64,000 nt of DNA from JBKHYJ01 sp046565505 (GTDB lineage Bacteria; Acidobacteriota; Blastocatellia; UBA7656), in NCBI GenBank assembly GCA_046565505.1, contig JBKHYJ010000095.1, forward strand, positions 124,001-188,000. The letters run 5' to 3'. Position numbers and translations under genes: made by a program. Below the pieces are notes generated by a model. It was not told the DNA's origin and did not search any database. It saw only the letters and a list, made by a program, of their open reading frames with translations. Shown here in pieces: positions 25,871 to 34,546 of the stretch (the stretch's first letter is position 1; each line of letters opens with the position of its first letter).

Positions 25871-27121
25871 TCAGATCGCGGCGAGTATCATCTGCTGCCG
25901 CGAGAAGCGCCGGCCGTTGGACGAGTTGCTGTAGAAGAGCAGGCCCTCGTCGTCACCCACTATGGAGGCGTCTATCCAGACGATGTGGAGCACGCCCCGG
26001 CTATCGACCACCATCGCCGGGCTGTGCGCGCGGCCTTTGCTGTTATCGGCGCTCGAGACCTGCACAGGGTCTGAAAAGCTCACGCCCGCGTCTTCAGACC
26101 TCACAAGGTAAACCTGCATGTCGCGCCGCACTTCGTTCTGGTAGGCGACGTACACCGTGTCCCTAAAAGTCGTGATGACCGGCTTGCTTATGGAAGCGCC
26201 CGCCTTATTACTGACGTTGACGGGGTCGGAGAAGGTGAGGCCGCCATCGGTAGAGCGCGCGTAATAGGCCTGTTTCTCATCTTCGTCACCCTGGACCCAG
26301 ACGACGCTTAAGCGGCCCGCGGCGTCCGCCGCTATGTGAGCCTCCGACGCGCGCGCCGTCCCCTTAGATACTTGCAGCGGGTCGGAGAAAGACTCGCCGT
26401 GGTCTGTCGAGCGCGAGAACATGATCGAGTTCACTCCCGGCGCCGTGTCTTCCCATGCGACGTTGATCGCGCCACCCGCGTCAACTGCTATTTCCGGCTC
26501 GAATGCCTCGCCCGTCGAGCGAGAGACGTTCACAGGCTCGGTGAACGTGTCGCCCTGGTCGGTAGAGCGCGCGAACATCACGCGCCGCCCGCCGCCCAGC
26601 GTGTCGCCCCAGGTTACGTTGACGCCCTCATCAGAGTCGAGCGCGAGCCTCGGCGAGAACGCCCCCCCGTCGTGCTGAGTGATATTGATAGGCTTTTTGA
26701 ACTTGGTCTTTTTCTTCGACCGGATGAGGTAAGCCTGGTAGACGCCCGACGAGTTGTCGTGGTACGTGACGTAGACGCGGGTCGTCCCCTGCTTGGTGAC
26801 GGCGAGCGATGGGCCGAACGCTTCGCCCGGCGATTTCGTAAGGTTGCGCGTCTGCGGGAGGTTGTCCCAGTTCGTGCCGCCATTACGCGACATGGTAAAA
26901 AAAATCTGGCTGTGAGGCCTGCGCTCGCTCGCCGGGGCCGTGGCGACAGACATCATCAGGTAGATGTTGTCATCCTTATCGACATCTATCGCGGGGAACC
27001 GCGTCGCGCCGAACGAAGTCGGGGACTGCGCCTCCGCGCGGCGGGCCCACGGCGAAAGGCTTACGGCAGTCAGCAAGAAGACGGTCGCGATCAGAAATAC
27101 GAGAGCGGTCCTTTTGTTCAT
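25871..27121 (-). CDS. Secreted sialidase-like Asp-box (BNR) propeller protein
   Basis: 416 residues. A signal peptide (1-31, ends RRAEAQS) is followed by six or more Asp-box repeats of the form S-x-D-x-G-x-T/S-F (STDQGDTF, STDHGESF, STDGGLTF, SEDAGVSF). Each is followed by D/EPVNVS, giving a six-bladed propeller. The catalytic Arg triad and Tyr/Glu pair of real sialidases cannot be assigned with confidence, so 'sialidase-like' is a fold statement. It may bind or cleave glycans or simply act as a secreted binding protein. Convergent with the VWA gene (59 bp apart). Confidence 0.85.
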   Translation of the reverse strand: MNKRTALVFLIATVFLLTAVSLSPWARRAEAQSPTSFGATRFPAIDVDKDDNIYLMMSVATAPASERRPHSQIFFTMSRNGGTNWDNLPQTRNLTKSPGEAFGPSLAVTKQGTTRVYVTYHDNSSGVYQAYLIRSKKKTKFKKPINITQHDGGAFSPRLALDSDEGVNVTWGDTLGGGRRVMFARSTDQGDTFTEPVNVSRSTGEAFEPEIAVDAGGAINVAWEDTAPGVNSIMFSRSTDHGESFSDPLQVSKGTARASEAHIAADAAGRLSVVWVQGDEDEKQAYYARSTDGGLTFSDPVNVSNKAGASISKPVITTFRDTVYVAYQNEVRRDMQVYLVRSEDAGVSFSDPVQVSSADNSKGRAHSPAMVVDSRGVLHIVWIDASIVGDDEGLLFYSNSSNGRRFSRQQMILAAI

Positions 27122-27301
27122 AACTTCACCCGATTGTAAAACAACTGGTCGAATGGTTGAGAGAAGCGGATCAGCGGCACGGCAAAGATGTTACACGACT
27201 ACCGCCGGCGGTTTCAACTGCGGCGGGTGCTGGCGTGCGCGACTCACATGCGTCAACCGATTTCTGCAATATCAAACCTGCGCCCCCGGCGGGCGTGGGG
27301 T

Positions 27302-27331
27302 TTGACATCACGAGCGGCGGCGCAGCATACT
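27302..27331 (+). promoter_or_regulatory. Promoter of the folD operon
   Basis: TTGACA at 27302-27307 and CATACT at 27326-27331 with an 18-base spacer, 49 bases before the folD ATG. Confidence 0.55.
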
Positions 27332-27380
27332 CATCACGGAAATGCGGCAATGCGATGTCGCAATCGTCCGAGGTTCACCC

Positions 27381-28340
27381 ATGACGGCGAAGATACTCGA
27401 TGGCGCCAGCGTCGCCAAATCGATAAAGGAAGAGGTCGCGGCCGAAGTGTCCCTGCACGCAGGGCTAGGACTGAGGCCGGGGCTCGCGGCCGTCCTCGTG
27501 GGCAATGACGCCGCCTCGCAGATTTATGTTTCGAGCAAAGTCAAAACCTGCGAGCAGCTCGGCCTGTACTCCGAAAAAATCGAGCTGCCCGAAACGACGA
27601 CCACCGACGAATTGCTGGCGCTCGTCGGCGAATTGAATTCTCGCGACGAGATAGACGGCATACTCGTTCAGTTGCCCCTCCCGCGCCAGGTGGATTCGGC
27701 CCTCGTGCTGGATTCCGTTGACCCGGCGAAAGACGTTGACGGCTTTCATCCGGTGAACACGGGCAAGCTAATGCTCAACGAGCCGGGGCTGAGGCCATGC
27801 ACGCCCGCGGGCGTCATCGAAATGCTCGACCGCTACGAGGTCAACATGAGCGGCGCGCGGGCGGTCGTGCTCGGGCGCAGCCGCATAGTGGGGCTCCCCG
27901 TAGCCTTGCTGCTCTTGCACAGGCACGCGACGGTCACCATCTGTCACTCCCGCACGGCGGACCTGCCGTCAGTCGCGCGCGAGGCAGACATACTTATCGC
28001 CGCCATCGGGCGGGCGGGCATGGTCGATGCCGGCTACGTCAAGCCGGGCGCGGCCGTCATCGACGTGGGGATGAACAGGGTCACCGAGCGCGAAGACCTA
28101 TGGCGTTTTTTCGGGGACGACCCGAAGCGCGCGGCGGCGCTGAGCAAGAACGGCTACACGCTCATAGGCGACGTGAATCCGCGCGAAGTCGCGGAGGTCG
28201 CCGGGTATCTGACGCCCGTGCCGGGGGGCGTAGGCCCGCTCACAATAGCTATGCTGATGAAGAACACGCTCAGCGCGATGAAGATGCGGCGTGGCGGTTC
28301 GGCCCGCAGGACGGAGGATCATGAGGATGTCAACAAGTAA
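27381..28340 (+). CDS. folD: Bifunctional methylenetetrahydrofolate dehydrogenase / cyclohydrolase
   Basis: 319 residues. MTAKILDGASVAKSIKEE is the family start. The active-site Tyr and Lys lie in QIYVSSKVKTC, the folate-site motif is GILVQLPLPRQ, and the NADP-binding segment is VVLGRSRIVGLPVALLL, then PVPGGVGPLT near the C-terminus. It interconverts 5,10-methylene-, methenyl- and 10-formyl-THF in the cytoplasm. The C-terminal 25 residues are an extra basic tail. GAGG at 27370-27373 supports ATG 27381. The next gene starts inside its 3' end (14-bp overlap), so folD leads an operon. trmFO at 49.5 kb uses the same methylene-THF pool. Confidence 0.96.
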   Translation: MTAKILDGASVAKSIKEEVAAEVSLHAGLGLRPGLAAVLVGNDAASQIYVSSKVKTCEQLGLYSEKIELPETTTTDELLALVGELNSRDEIDGILVQLPLPRQVDSALVLDSVDPAKDVDGFHPVNTGKLMLNEPGLRPCTPAGVIEMLDRYEVNMSGARAVVLGRSRIVGLPVALLLLHRHATVTICHSRTADLPSVAREADILIAAIGRAGMVDAGYVKPGAAVIDVGMNRVTEREDLWRFFGDDPKRAAALSKNGYTLIGDVNPREVAEVAGYLTPVPGGVGPLTIAMLMKNTLSAMKMRRGGSARRTEDHEDVNK

Positions 28341-28593
28341 AGAGAACCATTGCCCGCACCTGGCGGGCACAAGCGCCGAGGCTTTGAACGTGGCGAGCAC
28401 TGCCTGCGAAGAGTGCGGCGTCAGCGCCCCGACCCGCGTCTGCATGACGTGCGGCCATGTCGGGTGCTGCGAAACAACACAGGGCCATGCCCTGGCCCAC
28501 TCGCGTTCGAGCGGCCACCCGCTCATACGCGAGCTGCCGAACTCGGAGAGGTCATTCACCTGGTGCTATGGCTGCAACGCCTACATCAAATAG
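28327..28593 (+). CDS. UBP-type zinc finger protein
   Basis: 88 residues made of one UBP (ubiquitin-hydrolase type) zinc finger: CPH at 9-11, then CEEC, CMTC, GCC and three spaced His (HALAH, GHP), ending with FTWCYGCN. In eukaryotes this finger binds the free C-terminus of ubiquitin; bacterial single-finger versions have no assigned partner. GGAGG at 28313-28317 is 9 bases before ATG 28327, which I prefer to ATG 28321. The gene overlaps folD by 14 bp and is followed 19 bp later by an SRPBCC gene, so all three are probably one operon. Confidence 0.88.
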   Translation: MSTSKENHCPHLAGTSAEALNVASTACEECGVSAPTRVCMTCGHVGCCETTQGHALAHSRSSGHPLIRELPNSERSFTWCYGCNAYIK

Positions 28594-28612
28594 CGCGGAG
28601 CTGAATTCTCAG

Positions 28613-29056
28613 ATGTGGGAGTTTGAACACTCTGTTGAAACGACGCCGGACAGGGACTTCGTATGGCGCTTCTGGACTGACGTGAGTAACTGGGCCTTCG
28701 ACGCGAGCATAGAATGGATTCGGCTCGAAGGCCACTTCGCCGCCGGGACGCAAGGCGTGACCAAATCGCCCGGCGTCGATCCAATGCGCTGGGTCTTGAA
28801 GGAAGTCGAGGCCGGGGAGCAGGCCATTATTGAAGTGGCCCTGGACGGCGCGACCCTGCGATTTCATTGGCGCTTCGAGGACATTGACGGCGGCGGCACC
28901 CGCATCACTCAGCGAGTGAGCCTCTCAGGGGCGAACGCAGAACTCGTCGCCCGGCAAGCCGCACCGGAATTCCAGAGGGGCATTCCTCAGGGTATGGAAA
29001 GGCTCGCCACCGAGGTGAAGCTCGCCGAGCAGAGACTCCTACGCAGCGCCGGTTGA
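28613..29056 (+). CDS. SRPBCC (START-like) family protein
   Basis: 147 residues. MWEFEHSVETTPDRDFVWRFWTDVSNW is a typical start of the polyketide-cyclase/START-like fold: strand, helix, then the 'W' of the second helix. Beta strands with LRFHWRFEDIDGGGTRITQRVSL and a long C-terminal helix complete the fold, which binds small hydrophobic ligands in a cavity. The ligand is unknown. A GGAG at 28598-28601 supports ATG 28613; ATG 28568 inside the zinc-finger gene would add 15 polar residues. Last gene of the folD operon. Confidence 0.85.
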   Translation: MWEFEHSVETTPDRDFVWRFWTDVSNWAFDASIEWIRLEGHFAAGTQGVTKSPGVDPMRWVLKEVEAGEQAIIEVALDGATLRFHWRFEDIDGGGTRITQRVSLSGANAELVARQAAPEFQRGIPQGMERLATEVKLAEQRLLRSAG

Positions 29057-29523
29057 ATCCTTACGCCCGGTCATCGCACCTGTGGACCGACTCGGCCGAC
29101 CTGCGCGTAAGAAATGTTCTCCGGCCCAGGCGGGAAAAGCAGAGTGATACCCAAGATAGACGCGACCGTGAGTAAAGTTACCGCCGCCATACATGTCTTT
29201 TCGGCCGGCACGACCTTCAACAATAACGGGTAGAAATACGAGCAACAACACCTGCTCTTGTTTATGAAGCAGGCTTGTGCGGCTTCACCCAGTCGCACTG
29301 GCAATCAGGCCGGTCGGCCCTGGTTACGCACGGCCGCAAGGTGGGCCTTATAATTCATGTGGGCGGCGGCCCAAAGCCGCTCGTCAACGGGTGGTGAAAC
29401 GTCGTACGTTAGTGAGCCTATCCGATCAGGGCTTGCCTGGACCAGAGCGGGCGCCTCAGGTCCGTCTATCGAAGATCGCTTTGGGCTTGTAGAATCTCAT
29501 TAAACTTTCCAGGAGGATACCCA
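29057..29523. other. Intergenic region before the M28 peptidase gene
   Basis: No supported gene. A 39-codon minus-strand frame with a hydrophobic segment (29071-29190) lacks a ribosome site. TAGAAT at 29490-29495 is a possible -10 box and AGGAGG at 29511-29516 is the ribosome site of the next gene. Confidence 0.45.
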
Positions 29524-30990
29524 ATGACGCGCAGGGGCGTAGCCTTGTATATAGCAATTGCGCTTTGTATGACATACTCTGCGGCGGCGGGCGGCGGCCA
29601 GTCCCGGCCCGGCGGCGGCTCGCTTGCGACTTCGCGCCTTATAGGCGAAGTCTTTGCCAACGGGCGGCAGTTGGACTACCTCTCTATGTTGAGTGATGAG
29701 GTGGGCAGCCGCCTGACAGGGACCGCAGGCGCGCGGCGGGCCGAGCAGGTGATGGAAGAAGAGATGAAACGGCTCGGGCTTGTGAATGTGCGTCGTGAGC
29801 CGTTCACCGTCCCCGTCTCATGGGAGCGCGGGGCCGCGCGGGCTTGGCTCGCATCACACGGGAACCGCCCGCTCGGCATCGCTTCCTACACCTGGGCCCC
29901 TGGGACCCCGGGCGCGATTGAAGGCGAGGTGGTAGAAGTAGGCGCGGGCCGGCCGGAAGACGTTCAGCGGATGCGCGGCAAACTGAATGGCGCAATTGCG
30001 CTCGCCACGCCCGGCGGCGAAACGCTCGACGCAGTGATCTACAACTTCTACCGCACGCCTCTACTGGCGCGCGAGCTGAAGGAAGCGGGGGCGGCGGCGC
30101 TGCTCATAGCTTCAGATAAGCAACATGCGATGCTCTACACAGCGCCGGTAGATTTCAACGCGCGCGTCGCCGCGCTGCCCTCGCTTTCAATCGCGCGCGA
30201 GGACGTTGGATTGATCCAGCGCCTGCTCGGCCAAGGGCGGCCCGTCCGCGTGCGGCTCGACGTGCAGAATAAGCTCGGGCCTGCGTTTGAAGCCAATAAC
30301 GTCATGGGCGAGATCAGGGGGCGAGAGCGGCCGGATGAAATTCTGGTCGTGGGCGCGCACCTCGACTCAAACGACCTCGGCCCAGGCGCGCTCGACAACG
30401 CCGCCGGCTGCGGCGCGGTGATGGAGACGGCCCGCGCGATTAAGGCCCTGGGCGTAGCCCCGCGCCGCACGGTCCGGTTCGTCCTTTTCATGGGCGAGGA
30501 AGAAGGCATGCTCGGGTCGAACGCGTACGTGGCGCGCCACCGCGAAGAGATGGACCGGACGGTCGCGGCGGTGATTATGGATGTCGGGGCCGGCAAGCCG
30601 CTCGGGTGGTTCTCGATGGGGCGCACGGACCTCGACGACCAGATTCGCAATTTGATGAAGCCGCTGGCGCCGTTCGGCGCGACGGCCATCGAGCACTCGG
30701 CGTTCGCCGCCACAGACAACGCGGCCTTCATGGCCGAAGGCGTGCCCAACCTCATACTGCTCCAGGACGAATCTGTTTACTTCACGGTGCATCATTCCGT
30801 CGCGGACACTTTCGACAAGGCGGACCCGCGCGATTACGCCGCCTGCGTAGCGACGGTGGCCGCGACCGTATTTTCAATCGCCGATGCAGGGGAGCGATTC
30901 GGCCGCCGCCTCTCCGCCGAAGAGGTCAGGCGGATGGCCGCCGAGTCGAAGGTCGATCAGCAGTGGCGCGCGGCCGGGATATGGAAATGA
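29524..30990 (+). CDS. Secreted M28 family aminopeptidase with PA domain
   Basis: 488 residues. Signal peptide 1-22. A PA-like insert (about 130-240) precedes the peptidase core: GAHLDS, GALDNAAG and GEEEG supply metal ligands His, Asp and Glu, and HHSVADT near the C-terminus supplies the last His; the zinc-bridging Asp lies in VIMDVGAGK or close to it. It removes N-terminal residues or cleaves small peptides in the periplasm or medium with two zinc ions. AGGAGG lies 7 bases before the ATG. It stands alone and ends against a convergent gene with a shared hairpin. Confidence 0.92.
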   Translation: MTRRGVALYIAIALCMTYSAAAGGGQSRPGGGSLATSRLIGEVFANGRQLDYLSMLSDEVGSRLTGTAGARRAEQVMEEEMKRLGLVNVRREPFTVPVSWERGAARAWLASHGNRPLGIASYTWAPGTPGAIEGEVVEVGAGRPEDVQRMRGKLNGAIALATPGGETLDAVIYNFYRTPLLARELKEAGAAALLIASDKQHAMLYTAPVDFNARVAALPSLSIAREDVGLIQRLLGQGRPVRVRLDVQNKLGPAFEANNVMGEIRGRERPDEILVVGAHLDSNDLGPGALDNAAGCGAVMETARAIKALGVAPRRTVRFVLFMGEEEGMLGSNAYVARHREEMDRTVAAVIMDVGAGKPLGWFSMGRTDLDDQIRNLMKPLAPFGATAIEHSAFAATDNAAFMAEGVPNLILLQDESVYFTVHHSVADTFDKADPRDYAACVATVAATVFSIADAGERFGRRLSAEEVRRMAAESKVDQQWRAAGIWK

Positions 30991-31028
30991 AAAAGCCCGG
31001 CGCGTCAAATATCAACCGCCGCGCCGGG
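30990..31028 (-). terminator. Terminator of the PQQ-propeller gene
   Basis: CCCGGCGCG at 30996-31004 pairs with CGCGCCGGG at 31020-31028. On the minus strand the stem is followed by GCTTTTT, a proper T-run, so it serves mainly the gene ending at 31092; the same hairpin follows the M28 stop codon on the plus strand. Confidence 0.75.
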
Positions 31029-31091
31029 TGAGCTAGATTGTAAGGTGAGCCAGATTGTAAAAAGAAATGCCTGGCGAGCCGACCGCCTCCG

Positions 31092-33188
31092 TCACCTGAT
31101 GCGGAACGCGCCTGACTGCCCGAACACCGCCGCGTTCGCCGAGTCCGTCACTCGCACGATGGCCTCTTCGGATTTGGGTTTCTTCGCTTTCACCCTGATG
31201 CTGCCGAGGCCCGCGTCTACGCCCGCGGCTACGAGAGCCCACGTCATTCCGCCATCGCGTGAGATGGTCACGTCGACCTTGTTGACCCCCGCGCCCGCGG
31301 CCCATCTGATGTCGAACTTATTACCTTTCTTCCACTCTTCCCCTGCGACCGGCGAGGTCGTCGTTATCGAGGCCCCCGGCTGAGCAGCATCAGAACTGAG
31401 CGAGAACGAGTAGACGTACCTGTCCGCCGAACCGATGAAGACACGGTCTGACGTGATCGAGACTCCGCCGAACATCGGGCCGCGCTTCGCGCTCCACAAC
31501 GCCGCGCCGGTCTCGGCGTCGTAAACCCGCAAGCTGCCATCCGACCCGCCGATGAAGACCGCGCCCCCCGCGACCGCCGCCGCCCCGACGACGGGCGCGG
31601 GCTGCTCCGCCTGCCAGATTATGGTGCCCGTGCGCTGGTCGAGCGCGACCACTTTGCCCGAGGTCTTTCCGACCGACGCGCCCATGAAGATTTTGCCGTA
31701 TGCCGCCGCGGGCGACGAGATTATCCCGCCATCGCCACCGCCATCAGTCACGCGGGTGTCCCAGGCCAGCTCGCCCGTCTCGCGGCTCACCGCATAACAG
31801 TGCCCGTCCTTGGAGCCCGCGGCGAGCAGCGGGTAACCGCCCGTGTCGAACAGAACCGGCGACGCGCCGAAATCGAAATTGTCTCCGTCTCTGTCGCGCG
31901 CCGCGTTCTTATACGTCCAGACTAGCGAGCCCGTGTCGGCGTCGAGCGCGACAATCGAATCCCCGTGCGTGTCGGTGCCTTCACAGAAGTTGCCGGACGT
32001 TGCATAAATCAGCCGGCGCGCAGGGTCAACGGCGAATGACGACCACACGCCCGCGCCCGTGCTCCCTTGCGGAGCCGTGTAAGATTTCCAGATTACTTTG
32101 CCGCTCGAAGCGTCCACGCAGACTATGGTCCCGCGCACGCACGGGTTGTCGCAATGCGACGCTAGGCCCGCGTAGACCTTCCCGCCGAAGACGAGCGGCG
32201 ACGACCACAGGTGCCAGCCTTCTGTAGAATCGGCCAGCGGCGTGCGCCAGATCAAATTGCCCGTCGCGGCGTCCAGCGAGTAAAGGTTACAGGCGGCCGA
32301 GCCGAAGTAGAGCCGGCCGTTTGAAATCGCCGCCGTGCCGTCTATCCCATAAGTCCTGTTGCAATTGTCCGTGACCAGCTCCGTCATGTAGTCCCAGATC
32401 AGGCTGCCATCGCTTTCGCGCAGCGCGTACATGTGTCCGTCCCACGATCCGACGTACACAACGCCGCCCGCGACGACGGGCGTGCCGGTCACGGCCCCCC
32501 CGGCCCTGTAACTCCAGGCCTGTCTCAAGCCCGAGACGTTGCCCGCGTTGAGCTTCGACGCGACGGCGAAAGCCGTATGCGCGGGGTCGCGCTGGTACAT
32601 TCTCCACTCGGCGGCGGCGTTGATGGCCGCCGCGCCGATCACCGCGTTCTCTATCCTCGCGCCCAGCATCAACAGTGTCACGTCAACTACCAGCGGGTAA
32701 GCCGGCCTCTTGGCGCTCGTGTAGAAGAGAGTATCGTTTTTGTAGTACCTCACCACGCCCGCTTCGTCCGATATGCGAAAAACGTCGCCGGACCCGTAGG
32801 GCGACTCGGCCTTATAAGCGTTATTCTCGCGGACCTCCGCCACGCCGAAGCTCGTGAGCTTAATGGCGAAATCTATCTCGGAATAATCGGTGCCTATCGC
32901 CTCATGCGCGAGCCCACAGAATAGCGTTTTATTCGCCTCGGCCGCGGTGAATTCTACGTAAGCGTCCCCGGCCGTGATTGACTGCAAAGAACGCGCGCCC
33001 GCGTCCGACGTGTCGTTGCGGCCCGCCGTTTTATAGAGGCTGTTGCCGGCCGCCGTGCAGTTGACGGTGTTGGTCCAGATTACGCTCTGGCGCGAGCCCT
33101 CGCCCGACTGCGCCGCTGACGCGACGGTGAAGGCCGGCGGGAAGACCAGGGCGGCTATGAGGAGAGAGCTGGCTAGTCTGATTAGCAT
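31092..33188 (-). CDS. Secreted PQQ-type beta-propeller protein
   Basis: 698 residues. Signal peptide 1-25 (ends ASAAQS). Residues about 30-180 are a beta-rich domain (VIWTNTVNCTAAGNSLYKT...), unlike any catalytic domain I know. Residues 190-600 hold seven or so PQQ-type blades with A-x-x-x-x-G-x-x-x-W tryptophan-docking motifs (ALRESDGSLIWDY, SLDAATGNLIWRT, ALDADTGSLVWTY and so on). The last 95 residues form a domain like those that bind cell walls (SPVAGEEWKKGNKFDIRW...). No PQQ-dehydrogenase catalytic residues are evident, so a binding or scaffolding role is more likely than catalysis. GGAGG stands 12 bases before the ATG. Confidence 0.88.
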   Translation of the reverse strand: MLIRLASSLLIAALVFPPAFTVASAAQSGEGSRQSVIWTNTVNCTAAGNSLYKTAGRNDTSDAGARSLQSITAGDAYVEFTAAEANKTLFCGLAHEAIGTDYSEIDFAIKLTSFGVAEVRENNAYKAESPYGSGDVFRISDEAGVVRYYKNDTLFYTSAKRPAYPLVVDVTLLMLGARIENAVIGAAAINAAAEWRMYQRDPAHTAFAVASKLNAGNVSGLRQAWSYRAGGAVTGTPVVAGGVVYVGSWDGHMYALRESDGSLIWDYMTELVTDNCNRTYGIDGTAAISNGRLYFGSAACNLYSLDAATGNLIWRTPLADSTEGWHLWSSPLVFGGKVYAGLASHCDNPCVRGTIVCVDASSGKVIWKSYTAPQGSTGAGVWSSFAVDPARRLIYATSGNFCEGTDTHGDSIVALDADTGSLVWTYKNAARDRDGDNFDFGASPVLFDTGGYPLLAAGSKDGHCYAVSRETGELAWDTRVTDGGGDGGIISSPAAAYGKIFMGASVGKTSGKVVALDQRTGTIIWQAEQPAPVVGAAAVAGGAVFIGGSDGSLRVYDAETGAALWSAKRGPMFGGVSITSDRVFIGSADRYVYSFSLSSDAAQPGASITTTSPVAGEEWKKGNKFDIRWAAGAGVNKVDVTISRDGGMTWALVAAGVDAGLGSIRVKAKKPKSEEAIVRVTDSANAAVFGQSGAFRIR

Positions 33189-33551
33189 CGGCAGATTGCG
33201 TCCTCCAGTACGAACTCGTCGCGCCGCCCGGCGGGTGAGTGGCGAGAGGCAAACCCATTGCCAAAGGCCGGGGCTTATGCCGCCTGACAATGAAGCTATA
33301 TTTCAAATGCCGCGGGATTTCCTGCCACGGCGGATGCGCGGGAATACTTTTAGCCGCGGGGCGCAAGCTCGCAAACCGTAGCGAAGAATTCCCTGTGGCC
33401 GCTTGCGCGCGGGCGACTCCGCGGGCCCTCACTCATATGCCGGCCGCCGGGCGGGCGAGGGCGCGCATTGCTTTTGCGCTTGACGCGCGGGCGATGAGCT
33501 ATAGAATTAGACCACCCCGTTTTAGTGAGCAGGCGGTCCGGGAGTCCCATC
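33189..33551. other. Intergenic region between divergent PQQ-propeller and xerC genes
   Basis: It must carry promoters in both directions. Only the xerC-side promoter (33480-33507) is convincing. Several short Arg-rich frames here lack ribosome sites. Confidence 0.45.
33480..33507 (+). promoter_or_regulatory. Promoter of xerC
   Basis: TTGACG at 33480-33485 and TAGAAT at 33502-33507 with a 16-base spacer; GGGAG at 33540-33544 is the ribosome site of the gene. Confidence 0.5.
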
Positions 33552-34469
33552 ATGCAAGAATACATAGACCGTTTCGGCGACTACCTTAAGTACGAGCGCA
33601 ACGTGTCGGAGCACACCCTGCGCAATTACATGAGCGACCTCGAACAATTCTACGACCACCTCTGCCCGGTCGATTCCGCGGGCAGGCGTCGCCATGTGGA
33701 CATCAAGCAGATAGACCACATCACCATCCGCGAGTACCTCTCAAGGCTTTACCAGGAGAAGCGCAAGAAGACTTCCATCGCGCGCAAGCTCGCGACGCTC
33801 CGCACCTTCTTCAAGTTCCTGTGCCGCGAGGCGGTCGTGGAGATGAACCCCGCGCGGCTGGTCTCAAGCCCGCGCCTGGAAAAGAAGCTCCCCAAGGTGC
33901 TGACCGTGGACGACGTGATTCGCTTCATAGAGACGCCCGACCTTGACACCGTGCTGGGCAAGCGCGACAGGGCCATACTCGAAGTGCTGTACGCGACGGG
34001 CTGCCGGGTGTCCGAGTTGGCGGGGATCAATCTCGACGACATAGATTTCACGCACGAGTCTATAAGGGTGCGCGGGAAGGGGCGCAAAGAGCGCATAGTG
34101 CCTTTCGGGTCGAAAGCGAAAGAGGCGATGCAAGCCTACATGGGCGTGCGCGGCGAACTCCTCCTCGAAGCGCCCGAAGAAGAGCGCGACCCGATGGCCC
34201 TGTTTTTAAACTACCAGGGGACGCGCATCACCACGCGGTCCGTGGGGCGGATGATAGACAAGTACGTGCAGGAGTGCGCGATGATGCACGACATCAGCCC
34301 GCACTCGCTGCGCCATTCGTTCGCGACTCACCTGCTGAGCGCGGGCGCGGACCTGCGCGCGATCCAAGAGATGCTCGGCCATGCGCGGCTCTCGACCACG
34401 CAGATATACACTCAGGTTTCGATGGAGCAGTTGATACAGGTCTACGATAAATCGCACCCAAAGGCGTAG
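33552..34469 (+). CDS. xerC: Tyrosine recombinase XerC
   Basis: 305 residues. The N-terminal SAM-like DNA-binding domain (FGDYLKYERNVSEHTLRNY) is followed by the catalytic domain with Arg in TGCRVSELAG, Lys in RGKGRKER, HxxR in SPHSLRHSF, His in LGHARLSTTQ and the nucleophile Tyr in QIYTQV. All six conserved residues are present. It resolves chromosome dimers at dif with XerD before division. The size and lack of neighbouring phage genes favour XerC over an integrase. Isoleucine is written ATA in 10 of 19 cases, noteworthy for a GC-rich gene. No dif site is seen nearby. Confidence 0.93.
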   Translation: MQEYIDRFGDYLKYERNVSEHTLRNYMSDLEQFYDHLCPVDSAGRRRHVDIKQIDHITIREYLSRLYQEKRKKTSIARKLATLRTFFKFLCREAVVEMNPARLVSSPRLEKKLPKVLTVDDVIRFIETPDLDTVLGKRDRAILEVLYATGCRVSELAGINLDDIDFTHESIRVRGKGRKERIVPFGSKAKEAMQAYMGVRGELLLEAPEEERDPMALFLNYQGTRITTRSVGRMIDKYVQECAMMHDISPHSLRHSFATHLLSAGADLRAIQEMLGHARLSTTQIYTQVSMEQLIQVYDKSHPKA

Positions 34470-34546
34470 GAGGGCGCGGCGACGGGCGATGGGTAGGAAG
34501 AGGCATTCTTATTCATCATCGGTCGCCGCGCGCCCGCGGCCCCCTC

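Noticed and set aside
29071..29190. 39-codon minus-strand frame with a hydrophobic segment
   Set aside because: It looks a little like a signal peptide but has no ribosome site and no recognisable family.
33552..34469. Phage or mobile-element integrase
   Set aside because: XerC-like length and motifs, no attachment repeats and no mobile genes nearby.
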